Below, one piece after another: positions 18,354-27,573 of a DNA stretch of 64,000 bases (positions are counted from its first letter, which is position 1; the number at the start of each line of letters is the position of its first letter). This stretch comes from Nostoc linckia NIES-25. GTDB lineage: Bacteria > Cyanobacteriota > Cyanobacteriia > Cyanobacteriales > Nostocaceae. The stretch spans positions 83,072 through 147,071 of the forward strand of contig NZ_AP018223.1 of NCBI RefSeq assembly GCF_002368035.1. Direction: 5' to 3'. Below the pieces are notes generated by a model that worked only from the letters and a program-made list of their open reading frames with translations, had not been told where the DNA came from and did no database searches. The position numbers and the translations under genes are program-made.

Positions 18354-19205
18354 GTGACAATAATTACGGGAAAAATCAATCGATCGCAACCTCCTAGCGA
18401 GCCAAAATCCCTGATTTTGCAAACTGAGGAACTGACGCGCCGTTTTGGCAAATTCACCGCTGTTAATGACCTGAGCATATCTGTGGAACGAGGTGAAATA
18501 TTTGGGCTGCTGGGGCCGAATGGGGCAGGTAAAAGTACAGTAATTAAAATGTTGACAACTTTACTGCCTATCAGTGCGGGGACAGCAATCTTAGCCGGCT
18601 ACGATGTGAGTCGTCAATCCGATCCTGTCAGACGCGCCATCGGCTATGTACCCCAGGCGCTGTCTGCTGATGGGAGCCTCACGGGTTACGAAAATCTGTT
18701 AATCTTTGCCAAGTTGTATGAAATACCGAAAAAAGGACGCGATCGCCGCATCTGGGAAATTCTAGAATACATGGGTTTGGAAGATGCTGGCAAGCGTTTG
18801 GTACGCACCTATTCTGGTGGCATGATCCGCAAGTTGGAAATTGCCCAATCGATTTTGCATCAACCCGAAATTTTATTTTTGGATGAGCCGACTGTGGGAC
18901 TCGACCCCATCGCCCGCACGCAAGTATGGCAACTCGTTCAGCAACTCTGTACTGATTACGGCACAACTATATTTTTAACAACCCACTTTTTAGAAGAAGC
19001 AGACAGTTTGTGCGATCGAGTGGTAATTATGCAACAAGGCCAAGTCGTGACCACAGGCGCACCGAGCGACTTAAAAGCCTCCTTGGGCAAAGCAAACGCA
19101 ACTTTGGATGATGTCTTTATTCACTACACAGGCAACCAATTAACATCAGGAGTCAACTACCGTGACACAGCGAGAACCAGACGCACTGCTGGGCGGTTGG
19201 GTTAA
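18354..19205 (+). CDS. DrrA-like ABC exporter ATPase
   Basis: 283 residues with Walker A GPNGAGKST, signature YSGGM, Walker B LFLDEP followed by TVGLDP, and switch TTHFLEEAD. The ending TLDDVFIHYTG is typical of daunorubicin-resistance DrrA-type ATPases, which power export of hydrophobic drugs, antibiotics or glycans with an ABC-2 permease. A GTG at 18354 is the only usable start ahead of the nucleotide-binding core; its ribosome-binding site is weak. It overlaps the permease by 44 bases and begins an operon with a MarR regulator and an MFS exporter. Confidence 0.9.
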   Translation: MTIITGKINRSQPPSEPKSLILQTEELTRRFGKFTAVNDLSISVERGEIFGLLGPNGAGKSTVIKMLTTLLPISAGTAILAGYDVSRQSDPVRRAIGYVPQALSADGSLTGYENLLIFAKLYEIPKKGRDRRIWEILEYMGLEDAGKRLVRTYSGGMIRKLEIAQSILHQPEILFLDEPTVGLDPIARTQVWQLVQQLCTDYGTTIFLTTHFLEEADSLCDRVVIMQQGQVVTTGAPSDLKASLGKANATLDDVFIHYTGNQLTSGVNYRDTARTRRTAGRLG

Positions 19206-20025
19206 AGTACAACAGCTACAACCTACCCGCCGACGTAATTTCATCTCTGCAATTAGCGAGCTAGTGACCAAAACCCTAGCGATCGCGGAATTAGAAGTAC
19301 GCAAACTCCGCCACGACCCCACTGATTTAATCGTTCGAGCCGTGCAACCCAGCTTATGGTTGCTGATTTTTGGGCAAGTTTTCTCCCGGACTCGCGCCAT
19401 TCCCACAGGCGACTTACCTTATTTGGATTTCATCTCTGCTGGGATTCTGGCTCAGAGCGTTTTATTTGTGGCAATTTTCACTGGTGGGATGACGCTGATT
19501 TGGGAACGGGATTTAGGGATTGTGCATAAATTCTTAGCTAGTCCGACACCTCGTGTGGCGATGGTTTTGGGCAAAGCACTGGCGTGTGGGGTGCGGTGCT
19601 TATCCCAGGTCGCCGTCATTTACGTTTTAGCATTTTTATTAGGTGTCAAACTCAATCTCCATCCCCTAGCGATTCTGCAAGTGCTACTGTTGGTGATGCT
19701 AGCGGCGGCTTGCTTTTGCCTTTTTTCCTTAATCATTGGCTGTTTAGTGAAAACGCGAGAACGGATGACGGGTATTGGGCAATTATTAACGATGCCCTTA
19801 TTTTTTGCTAGCAATGCCATCTATCCCATCTCGTTGATGCCCGATTGGTTAAAATTTATTTCTCATCTAAATCCTTTGACTTATGAGGTAGACGGCTTAC
19901 GCGGCACCATGTTGTTGAACGGCACTACCATCTATGGCTTTGGGCTTGATTGTACAATTCTCTTGTTAACATTAATAATCTTAGCCATCATTGCTGGAAA
20001 ACTTTATCCACGGGTGGCAATGTAA
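19162..20025 (+). CDS. ABC-2 type (DrrB-like) permease
   Basis: 287 residues. A cytoplasmic N-terminus is followed by about six hydrophobic segments, starting near IVRAVQPSLWLLIFG. The central GIVHKFLASPTPR signature is characteristic of ABC-2 membrane proteins of DrrB type. The GTG start lies inside the end of the ATPase gene, so the two are translationally coupled. It would form the membrane part of an exporter with the preceding ATPase. The substrate is unknown; multidrug or lipid export is the family expectation. Confidence 0.9.
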   Translation: MTQREPDALLGGWVKVQQLQPTRRRNFISAISELVTKTLAIAELEVRKLRHDPTDLIVRAVQPSLWLLIFGQVFSRTRAIPTGDLPYLDFISAGILAQSVLFVAIFTGGMTLIWERDLGIVHKFLASPTPRVAMVLGKALACGVRCLSQVAVIYVLAFLLGVKLNLHPLAILQVLLLVMLAAACFCLFSLIIGCLVKTRERMTGIGQLLTMPLFFASNAIYPISLMPDWLKFISHLNPLTYEVDGLRGTMLLNGTTIYGFGLDCTILLLTLIILAIIAGKLYPRVAM

Positions 20026-20044
20026 TCAGGAGAACAACAATCCC

Positions 20045-20518
20045 ATGACCTTGGATAAACCAACTCAAGGTACAACTTCCGAAGAATGTGCTGCCAGAGT
20101 AATGGAAACAGTTCCACTAGTGATGCGGTTTATCCGAGCCGATATGCGTGCCCACAGTGCCGCTTTTTTATCTATACCTCAGTTGCGATCGCTAGCATTC
20201 ATCAACCGCAATCCCGGTGCTTCGTTATCTGACCTGGCAGAGCATTTGGGTGTCACCTCTGCCACAGCATCAGCGACCATAGAACGCCTAGTACAACGCA
20301 ACTTTGTCGAACGTATTGCCGACCCTCAAGAGCGGCGGCGAGTGCTGCTCAATCTCACTGAGGACGGAAAACGGCAACTCAAACAATCCCAAGATCAAAC
20401 TCGCGCTCATATTACCGACCTGCTCCAAGGTCTGACAGAAGAACAAATTTCCAACATTGAAGAAGGCTTAACTCTACTAAAAAATGTCTTCGAGCAAACA
20501 GAAATCAAATCGCCATAG
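20045..20518 (+). CDS. MarR-family transcriptional regulator
   Basis: 157 residues with a winged helix: SLSDLAEHLGVTSATASATI (recognition helix region), then wing ERIADPQERRRVLLNLT. MarR proteins bind DNA as dimers and usually release it on binding phenolic ligands or oxidants. The ATG at 20045 is preceded by AGGAGA (20028-20033); longer in-frame starts would lie inside the permease gene. It overlaps the downstream MFS gene by 35 bases, so it probably autoregulates the whole efflux operon. Confidence 0.88.
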   Translation: MTLDKPTQGTTSEECAARVMETVPLVMRFIRADMRAHSAAFLSIPQLRSLAFINRNPGASLSDLAEHLGVTSATASATIERLVQRNFVERIADPQERRRVLLNLTEDGKRQLKQSQDQTRAHITDLLQGLTEEQISNIEEGLTLLKNVFEQTEIKSP

Positions 20519-21761
20519 CCCTCATGTTGCACAGCACGATCCCTTTGCAGCCCTGAGGTTTCGGGACTATCGGTTATTTACCATTGGCCGCCTCCTGCTG
20601 TTCGTGGGGTCGCAAATGCAAACCGTAGCCATTGGCTGGGAACTTTATGAGCGTACTGGCTCGGCTCTGGTTCTAGGTGGGGTAGGCTTGGCGCAAGTCT
20701 TACCGATGATTGCGCTCACCTTGATTGCTGGAGATGTCGCCGATCGCCGCGATCGCAAACTCACCATGTTACTCTCAGTCATGTTGCTAGCTCTGTGTTC
20801 CCTAGCTTTAGCAGTACTTTCCTATACTCAAGGTGTAGTTTTTCTGATTTACGCCTGCTTGGTTTTAACAGGTGTTGCTAGGGCATTCCTCAAACCCGCC
20901 AGCGATGCCCTGATGTGGCAGTTGATACCTGTAAATGCTTTTACTAACGCTGCTACGTGGAATAGTAGTAGCTTTCAGTTAGCGTCAGTCATCGGTCCCG
21001 CTTTCGGAGGATTCGGGATTGCGCTGTTGGGAAGCGCCACAGGAGTATATATTGCGGCAGCGATCGCCGCGTTACTGTGTTTTATTTTAACCCTGGCGAT
21101 TACAGAGAAAAAAGGCATCCGCCCCAGCGAACCAATATCAATCAAAGCCCTCACCGCTGGTGCTAAATTTGTCTGGGAAAATCAGTTAATTCTGGCAGCG
21201 ATCGCATTGGATATGTTTGCTGTATTGTTGGGTGGGGCGATCGCATTACTACCCATCTTTGCCAAAGATATTTTACATGTCGGCCCAGTGGAGTTGGGAT
21301 ATTTGCAAGCAGCCAATTCCATCGGTGCTTTGACTATGGCCATTACCCTGGCGTATCTACCACCATTACGCAAAGCAGGCCCGGCTTTGTTGTGGTCAGT
21401 GGTTGGCTTTGGCGTTGTCACAATTATCTTTGGGCTTTCTCGTTCGTTTTGGCTATCTATGTTGATGCTGATACTCGCTGGCGCACTCGATAGCATCAGC
21501 GTTGTGATTCGCCATACATTAGTTCAAATCAGAACCCCGGATTATTTACGTGGGCGAGTTGCTGCTATCAATAGCGTGTTTATTAGTGCCTCAAATGAAT
21601 TAGGAGGCTTTGAATCAGGCTTGACTGCTGCCTTATTTGGCCCGGTGGTTTCCGTTGTTGGTGGTGGGATTGGCACAATTTTAGTAGTAATTGCTACAGC
21701 AATGATTTGGCCCGGAATTCGCAAGTTAGGTGCTTTGCAGGAGTATAAGGTAAGTGAGTAG
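20484..21761 (+). CDS. MFS exporter (MFS_3 / EntS-like)
   Basis: 425 residues and about 12 membrane segments. It has the N-terminal FRDYRLFTIGRLL of the MFS_3 family and the cytoplasmic loop motif GDVADRRDRKL (motif A) between helices 2 and 3. The family exports siderophores or drugs by proton antiport. The ATG at 20484 lies inside marR, so it is the last gene of a coupled ABC-ABC-MarR-MFS operon. Two unrelated efflux pumps under one MarR regulator suggest a shared toxic substrate, which is inference. Confidence 0.9.
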   Translation: MSSSKQKSNRHSPHVAQHDPFAALRFRDYRLFTIGRLLLFVGSQMQTVAIGWELYERTGSALVLGGVGLAQVLPMIALTLIAGDVADRRDRKLTMLLSVMLLALCSLALAVLSYTQGVVFLIYACLVLTGVARAFLKPASDALMWQLIPVNAFTNAATWNSSSFQLASVIGPAFGGFGIALLGSATGVYIAAAIAALLCFILTLAITEKKGIRPSEPISIKALTAGAKFVWENQLILAAIALDMFAVLLGGAIALLPIFAKDILHVGPVELGYLQAANSIGALTMAITLAYLPPLRKAGPALLWSVVGFGVVTIIFGLSRSFWLSMLMLILAGALDSISVVIRHTLVQIRTPDYLRGRVAAINSVFISASNELGGFESGLTAALFGPVVSVVGGGIGTILVVIATAMIWPGIRKLGALQEYKVSE

Positions 21762-21766
21762 AGGTA

Positions 21767-21820
21767 GGAGGCAGGAGGCAGGAGGCAGAAGGCAGGAGGC
21801 AGAAGGCAGGAGGCAGAAGG
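21767..21820 (+). repeat. GGCAGAA/GGCAGGA heptamer array
   Basis: Tandem heptamers of GGCAGGA and GGCAGAA just after the MFS stop codon. The same type occurs at 12163-12190 and 33794-33857. Confidence 0.85.
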
Positions 21821-21923
21821 TTCGGTTCATACTAAGTTGCAATCAGATATAGTATTTCTCCCCCTGCCTCCCCTGCTTCCCCTGCTTGCCTAAATGTATC
21901 AATCTTAAAGTGAAACGGTATTA
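21809..21923. repeat. Composite of two dispersed repeats
   Basis: The segment 21809-21861 (containing GGTTCGGTTCATACTAA) is found again, inverted, at about 30553-30607. The segment 21879-21923 (containing TAAATGTATCAATCTTAAAG) is inverted at 45453-45497 with a single mismatch over 45 bp. They lie at the 3' ends of convergent genes. Confidence 0.7.
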
Positions 21924-21937
21924 CTTCTTGCAGTTCC

Positions 21938-24900
21938 CTACTTAGTTTGTATAAGTGCGATGACAGCTTGAACTAATTTTTCAGGCTCCAGTGGCTTTGT
22001 AACATGTTGTTGAAAGCCACTTTTTAAGGCTTGCTGACAATCATCAACTCTTGCATAGGCAGTCAAGGCAATTGCTTTTATCTGTCCGCCTTGTTGAGGG
22101 GGTAAAGTCCGGATTTGTTGAAGCAGGGAATAACCATCGACTCCGGGCATTCCAATATCACTGACTAACACATGGGGTTGGAAGGATTCCAAGATTGCTA
22201 GGACTTCAGCCGCGCAGGTAACGGCGATCGCTTCTGCTCCGTACTGGGTAAACAGTACTGTTAATAGCTCGCGAACATCCGGATCGTCATCCACCGCTAA
22301 GACTCGAATTCCTTTAAGATCCAGTTCTCCAAGTGACGACGGCTGTTTGTGTTCAATTTGGGCTTCAACATTCAGCAGGGGCAAGCGGACTGTAAAGGTG
22401 GCTCCTAACCCTTCTCCTGGGCTATCAGCGGCGATGGTACCGCCGTGTGCCTCAACCAATTGACGGACGATCGCCAACCCCAGCCCTAATCCGCCATACT
22501 TGCGAACGATGGAGGTATCCTCTTGGCGGAAGGATTCAAAGATGTGGGGAAGGAAGCCTGGGCTGATGCCTTTACCTGTGTCTGCCACTGTAATTTCTGC
22601 CTGATTATCGACTTTTTTCAATTCAATGTCTACTCGTCCGCCACTGCGGCTAAATTTGATGGCATTGGACAACAAATTCCAGACAATTTGCTGGAGGCGG
22701 GCGGGATCGCCAGATACTTGTCCAATATTAGGTAATAAGGTGTGAATTGAGATCGATTTAGCTACCGCTGCGGTTCTTACGGTATCGAGGGCGGCTTCAA
22801 TAATGAAGGCTAAATTGACAGAGGTTACATTTAAGCTGAGTTTGCCGCGCACAATTTTGGCAACATCAAGCAGGTCATCAATTAATTGAGTCTGCAATCT
22901 GGCATTGCGTTCAATGATAGCTAGGGCTTCGTTAGTTTTGGTTTCACTGAGTTTGCGCGTTTGCAATAACCTTGACCAGCCAAGTATGGGACTGAGGGGC
23001 GATCGCAATTCGTGGGAGAGAACAGCCAAAAAATCATCTTTGATGCGATTTGCGTGTTCGGCGGCTTCTCGTGCTGCTTGTTCGCGCCGGAGTAGTTGTT
23101 CCCGTTCTGCCTCAGCCCGTTTTTTCTCAGTAATGTTGAGAACTGTACCGATGAAGCGAATAGCTACTCCTACCTGGTTAAAAAAAGCTTTTCCCTTTGC
23201 CGCAATCCACCGTTCTATGCCGTCTTCTATGCCCACGGTGCGGTACTCAATGTCATACTCGCCGCCGCTTTCAGGATTGAACGATTGTAGTACAACCTGA
23301 TGGGTGCGATCGCGGTCTTCTGGATGTAAGCCTGCCAGGAAAATATCATAGTTGACTTCGGCTTGGGGTGACAGCCCAAACATAGCTTTGCATTGCTCGT
23401 CCCATTGCAATACTTTTGTAATTGGGTTGAAGTCCCAGATTCCTAACTCGGCTGATTCAAGGGCGAGTCGCAGGCGGTTTTCACTCTCCCTGAGTTCCTG
23501 CTGTACCTGGCTAATTTCGCTAATGTCCATCACTGCTACCCCAACTCCGATCGCTTCACCATTAGGCAAACAAACAGGGTAGTGATTGGCAATTGTATGG
23601 CGAAATACACCAGGTCTGAGTTCGCCATTGAATTCCAGATTCAGGACGGGTTGTTGAGTTTCCATCACTTGGAGGAGTAGAGGAGCAAATTGAGATGCTA
23701 TCTGAGGCACAGATTCCCACAAGGTGCGTCCTAAATGCTCATTTAAAGGGAATTCATTGATTTTTGCTAAAGCTTCGTTGGCATACAGAAACCGTAACTG
23801 GCGATCGAATAAGGCTAAGGCAATGGGAGATGCTGCCATAAATGCCTGAACGATCGCTTCACTGCGTTGACGTTCTAACTCGACTTGTTTGTGTTGCGTA
23901 GCTTGCCGATGGGCATCGCTAATATCTCGCCAAGCAATGATACCGCCAGTAATTTCGCCTTTGGAGTTATAAATAGGGCCGGCATTACACAAAATTACAA
24001 TTTGTTGTCCGTCAGATTTTTGCACTACCCATTCTTCATTGGTGACAACTTCACCTTGTTTAACAGCACGAGTCAGGGGTAAGGCCTCAGCTGTCGGTCT
24101 AGTCATACCATCAGTGTAGAAAATATTCCAGGCTTCTACGCATTCTTCCAGCGGAATGCCTTCAAATACCTGTGGCGATCGCCCAATCAATTGTTGACCG
24201 TAGCGGCTCATTTGGCGAATCCTAACATCAGGAGCATCAGCAATGGTGATTGCTTCAGGAATGTATTCCATCAGCGCATCTAGAATTTGTCTGCTTGCTT
24301 GTGCTTCCTCGATCTTCTGCTGTAAAGCAACTTCAATTTCCCGAATGTAGGCATTACTTTCTGTAATATCGCGCCAAGATGCAACAAACCCATCATTTAA
24401 CTTGGTTGCTCGAATATCAAACACTCGGATCGACTTTTGGTCGTCCAAGGTGTCTTCCCAGACTAGCGAATCTTTGATTAATGGCTCTCCCGTTTCCACT
24501 ACCCGACAATACTCGGCAAATAGCCCCGCTTTTCGATGAGCAGGGAAGATTTCACCAAATTCTTTGCCAATTTGTGTTTGCTTGGGCATCCGGTTATTTT
24601 CACAGGCCGCTGCATTCAAATAATCGATGCGAAAGTCTATGATTTCCCCGGACTCATTCCTTAAGGATGAGAAGATGCCAAAGCAGTCGAGCATATTCTC
24701 CACTGATGTTTGTAATTGCTCGTGGCTACAAAGCCATTTTCCTGCTAATTCGGCATTTTTCATGGCACTGTGCATAGTTTGGCGCAGATTATCAGCACTC
24801 ATGCGGTCTTTTATTAAATAATCTGCCGCTCCACTCTTGAGGGCTTGCACTGCTATCTCTGCATCAGCGCTGCCAATTACTACAATTGGGGGACATTGTT

Positions 24901-25135
24901 TCCCCATCTGTTTGCTTATTTGCCCGATCAGATCGATGTTGCTAGATTGGGAACAATTTAATTCTAAAATAATGGCATCAATTTGTTGCGATCGCAATAA
25001 TACCAAAATATGAGTGTTAAATTGTTGTTTAATAATTTTGTATGTAAAACTCCCATCAAGTTGTAAATGATGCTCATAATCGTTATCATCTTCATCAGAG
25101 CCAGCAATTACAACAACAGTCCGCTGAGTTAACAT
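21938..25135 (-). CDS. Multi-PAS hybrid sensor histidine kinase with degenerate N-terminal receiver
   Basis: 1065 residues from the ATG at 25135; a TTG 21 bases earlier extends the frame but lacks support. The N-terminal 130 residues fold like a receiver (ends in ADYLIKD) but have Glu in place of the phospho-acceptor Asp (AIILELNCS) and lack the normal acidic pair, so it is a pseudo-receiver. Four PAS domains follow (about 150-270, 290-410, 430-550, 555-685). Then HisKA with His in LSHELRSP, HATPase with DTGKGISP and GGLGLGLAI, and an intact C-terminal receiver with Asp in VLVSDIGMPGVDG. The soluble layout suggests cytosolic sensing. It stands alone, so its partner is unknown. Confidence 0.9.
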   Translation of the reverse strand: MLTQRTVVVIAGSDEDDNDYEHHLQLDGSFTYKIIKQQFNTHILVLLRSQQIDAIILELNCSQSSNIDLIGQISKQMGKQCPPIVVIGSADAEIAVQALKSGAADYLIKDRMSADNLRQTMHSAMKNAELAGKWLCSHEQLQTSVENMLDCFGIFSSLRNESGEIIDFRIDYLNAAACENNRMPKQTQIGKEFGEIFPAHRKAGLFAEYCRVVETGEPLIKDSLVWEDTLDDQKSIRVFDIRATKLNDGFVASWRDITESNAYIREIEVALQQKIEEAQASRQILDALMEYIPEAITIADAPDVRIRQMSRYGQQLIGRSPQVFEGIPLEECVEAWNIFYTDGMTRPTAEALPLTRAVKQGEVVTNEEWVVQKSDGQQIVILCNAGPIYNSKGEITGGIIAWRDISDAHRQATQHKQVELERQRSEAIVQAFMAASPIALALFDRQLRFLYANEALAKINEFPLNEHLGRTLWESVPQIASQFAPLLLQVMETQQPVLNLEFNGELRPGVFRHTIANHYPVCLPNGEAIGVGVAVMDISEISQVQQELRESENRLRLALESAELGIWDFNPITKVLQWDEQCKAMFGLSPQAEVNYDIFLAGLHPEDRDRTHQVVLQSFNPESGGEYDIEYRTVGIEDGIERWIAAKGKAFFNQVGVAIRFIGTVLNITEKKRAEAEREQLLRREQAAREAAEHANRIKDDFLAVLSHELRSPLSPILGWSRLLQTRKLSETKTNEALAIIERNARLQTQLIDDLLDVAKIVRGKLSLNVTSVNLAFIIEAALDTVRTAAVAKSISIHTLLPNIGQVSGDPARLQQIVWNLLSNAIKFSRSGGRVDIELKKVDNQAEITVADTGKGISPGFLPHIFESFRQEDTSIVRKYGGLGLGLAIVRQLVEAHGGTIAADSPGEGLGATFTVRLPLLNVEAQIEHKQPSSLGELDLKGIRVLAVDDDPDVRELLTVLFTQYGAEAIAVTCAAEVLAILESFQPHVLVSDIGMPGVDGYSLLQQIRTLPPQQGGQIKAIALTAYARVDDCQQALKSGFQQHVTKPLEPEKLVQAVIALIQTK

Positions 25136-25276
25136 ACTTACATACCCAATTGGCAAAATTAAAATTCAGTCGCAGACATTAATGATAAAGGATCTTCAGA
25201 AAAGTAATTGAGTTATTTTTATTAGTATTAATTTTGTAGCTCATAGCTCAAATACTTTTCTCGTTCCCTCTCCCCA

Positions 25277-25999
25277 TCATTGGATTTGAATCCCCCACAA
25301 TATTAACAATTCAAAATTCAAAACTTCTACTGAGCGTAGCTGTAAATAAGTATCAACAAATCCAGAAATTAATTGCATCCGCGCTGGGTCTAACCTTAAA
25401 GTTGTCAGTAACCGCAAACATTCCGCCTTCACCTGTAGACGTTCTGACACTGCAATATTCATCTTGGCCATCAACGCTGCCGCCACTGGATTGTGTTGCG
25501 TTAGAAAATCCCGCCAACTTAGGCGATTTAATTGAATTGCTGCAAACTGAAATTCCAGCACCTTTAAATCGGGAAACGTGACACGATAATTTTGAGATTC
25601 AGCACGTTTTGGTTTGTCTAAGGAAAAAATTACTACAGGATAAATTGGTAAATCATATTTCTCATGCAAGCGGGCAAAATACTTAAACATCCGTTTGGCG
25701 AATTCCGACTCAGTATAAGACTGATTTTCAACGTGAATTAAAAAATAAGTTTCCTGCTGCTGATAACGCACCTGGGCCAGCAAATCAATTTCCTTCTTTT
25801 CGCCAGACGTGACATCAGTAAACACCTCTTGGGGTAAAAACTGGATAGAATCACGGTCTATTTGGCTGGCTAGTTGAGGCAGGAATAAATCGAGAAACTT
25901 AACAAAGAATGTAGATATTAAGTCAAAGTCGCGTTGGGTTTGTGGGTAGTGATTTTGGTTTTTATTCGTTATCCGAGCTTGTTGTAAACTGGTTGTAAT
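25277..25999 (-). pseudogene. Decayed Rpn-family nuclease/transposase-like gene (PD-(D/E)XK)
   Basis: The frame encodes the conserved block FTDVTSGEKKEIDLLAQ (E and D of the nuclease core), FLIHVENQ and RMFKYFARL of the Rpn/YhgA-like family. The matching N-terminus (FFVKFLDLFLPQLA, then IDRDSIQFLPQEV) is present upstream in the same frame to 25999, yet that stretch has no ATG, GTG or TTG; the first start codon is an internal GTG at 25825. An ATG at 26006 is in another frame. The C-terminus ends early in a NFELLILWGIQIQ tail read from AT-rich repeat DNA. So the start and the end both look lost. A functional shorter form from 25825 is possible but would lack an N-terminal helix. Confidence 0.6.
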
Positions 26000-26026
26000 T
26001 TATCATAGCTCCTAAGGTGTAAAACC

Positions 26027-27379
26027 ATGACTCATGCTTGCTGCGGCCCTGGCTACGCTTCTCCAGAAGCAGCCAGCAAAGCTGAAAGAGAAAAGGTGCT
26101 TTATGCGATCGCTCTCTATACTGGTACTGGTATCGAACAACCAGATTATCTTGCCACCGTAGACGTTGACCCCAATTCTCAGACTTATTCCCAAGTGATT
26201 CATCGTCTATCTATGCCTTACATTGGCGATGAATTACATCACTTTGGCTGGAACGCTTGTAGCTCTTGTCACGGCGATGCTGGTAAATCCCGCAGATTTA
26301 CCGTTATACCTGGACAACGTTCTAGCCGCATCTATATCGTTGATACCGCAGATACCAAAGCGCCAAAACTGCACAAAGTCATCGAACCACAAGAAATTCA
26401 AGAAAAAACCAATTTAACTGCCCCCCATACAGTACACTGCCTAGCAGACGGTCATGTGATGATTTCCATGCTGGGCGACAGTCAGGGAAATGGCCCTGGT
26501 GGCTTTTTGTTACTGGATGAAAATTTTGACATTGCTGGACGTTGGGAGAGCCAAGCCGCAGGTATGCGGTTTAACTATGACTTTTGGTATCAGCCGCGTC
26601 ATAATATTATGGTGAGTAGTGAGTGGGGCGCACCCAAAACCTATTATCCGGGTTTTGACCTCAACGACGTAGCAGCCGATAACTACGGCCATCACGTACA
26701 TTTTTGGAATTGGTCAACACGGGAAATAATCCAAAGTTTTGATTTAGGACAAGAAGGATTAATTCCCTTAGAAGTGCGCTTTCACCATAACCCCGACAGC
26801 ACTCATGGGTTTGTCGCCGCAGCACTCAGCAGTAATGTTTGGCATTGGCATAAACCTAACGGTCATTGGCAAGTAGAGAAAGTAATTGATATAGCATCAG
26901 TAGAAGTAGAAGGTTGGCCGATACCAGTGCCATCGTTGATTACTGATATCTTGATTTCCATGTGCGATCGCTATATTTACTTTTCCAATTGGCTGCATGG
27001 AGATATCCGTCAATATGATATCAGCGATCCATCCCATCCCCGACTCACTGGTCAAGTTTGGTGCGGTGGTTTGTTGGGTAACAGTGGTGAAGTTCAAGGT
27101 CATAAATTAGCTGGCGGCCCCCAAATGCTACAGCTGAGTCTGGATGGCAAACGGCTTTATGTGACAAATTCCCTATTTAGCACTTGGGATAACCAGTTTT
27201 ATCCTGACTTATCCAAAACCGGCTCATACTTATTACAAATTGACTGCGACACCGAAAACGGCGGACTAAAAATCAACGAAGACTTCTACGTTGACTTTGG
27301 CAAAGAACCAGCAGGCCCCTCTCGCGCTCATGAGATGCGCTATCCTGGCGGTGATTGCACTTCAGATATTTGGATTTGA
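26027..27379 (+). CDS. Selenium-binding protein SBP56 / methanethiol oxidase
   Basis: 450 residues over the full family length. The diagnostic CSSCHG motif (C78, C81) and repeated beta-propeller blades with HHxxW/H motifs (GYRxxHHV-like segments, FHHNPDSTHGF) place it in the SBP56 family. Members bind copper or selenium and, in bacteria and humans, oxidise methanethiol to formaldehyde, H2S and H2O2. The N-terminal ACCGPGYASP is also conserved. No signal peptide. AAGGTG lies about 10 bases before the ATG. Together with the sulfonate genes 10 kb away it fits organosulfur metabolism, though the two are not in one operon. Confidence 0.9.
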   Translation: MTHACCGPGYASPEAASKAEREKVLYAIALYTGTGIEQPDYLATVDVDPNSQTYSQVIHRLSMPYIGDELHHFGWNACSSCHGDAGKSRRFTVIPGQRSSRIYIVDTADTKAPKLHKVIEPQEIQEKTNLTAPHTVHCLADGHVMISMLGDSQGNGPGGFLLLDENFDIAGRWESQAAGMRFNYDFWYQPRHNIMVSSEWGAPKTYYPGFDLNDVAADNYGHHVHFWNWSTREIIQSFDLGQEGLIPLEVRFHHNPDSTHGFVAAALSSNVWHWHKPNGHWQVEKVIDIASVEVEGWPIPVPSLITDILISMCDRYIYFSNWLHGDIRQYDISDPSHPRLTGQVWCGGLLGNSGEVQGHKLAGGPQMLQLSLDGKRLYVTNSLFSTWDNQFYPDLSKTGSYLLQIDCDTENGGLKINEDFYVDFGKEPAGPSRAHEMRYPGGDCTSDIWI

Positions 27380-27428
27380 GGTTTTGGATTGTCAAATCAC
27401 CAAAATCTTGATACACATGCAAGAACTT

Positions 27429-27477
27429 GTAGGGGCGTAACGCTCTTAGCCCGGACGGTACGATCATTCGCCCCTAC
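27429..27477. repeat. Degenerate copy of the GTAGGGGCG palindrome
   Basis: GTAGGGGCG (27429-27437) is inverted at 27469-27477 with an unrelated 31-base interior. It lies 50 bp after the SBP56 stop and could form a terminator. Confidence 0.6.
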
Positions 27478-27573
27478 GCTCGTATTTACATCACAAATAA
27501 AGTGAAATGGTAAGCTGTTAAACATTCATTTAATTTGGACAAGCGATTGATGACAACAGAGCGCTAATTCCAA

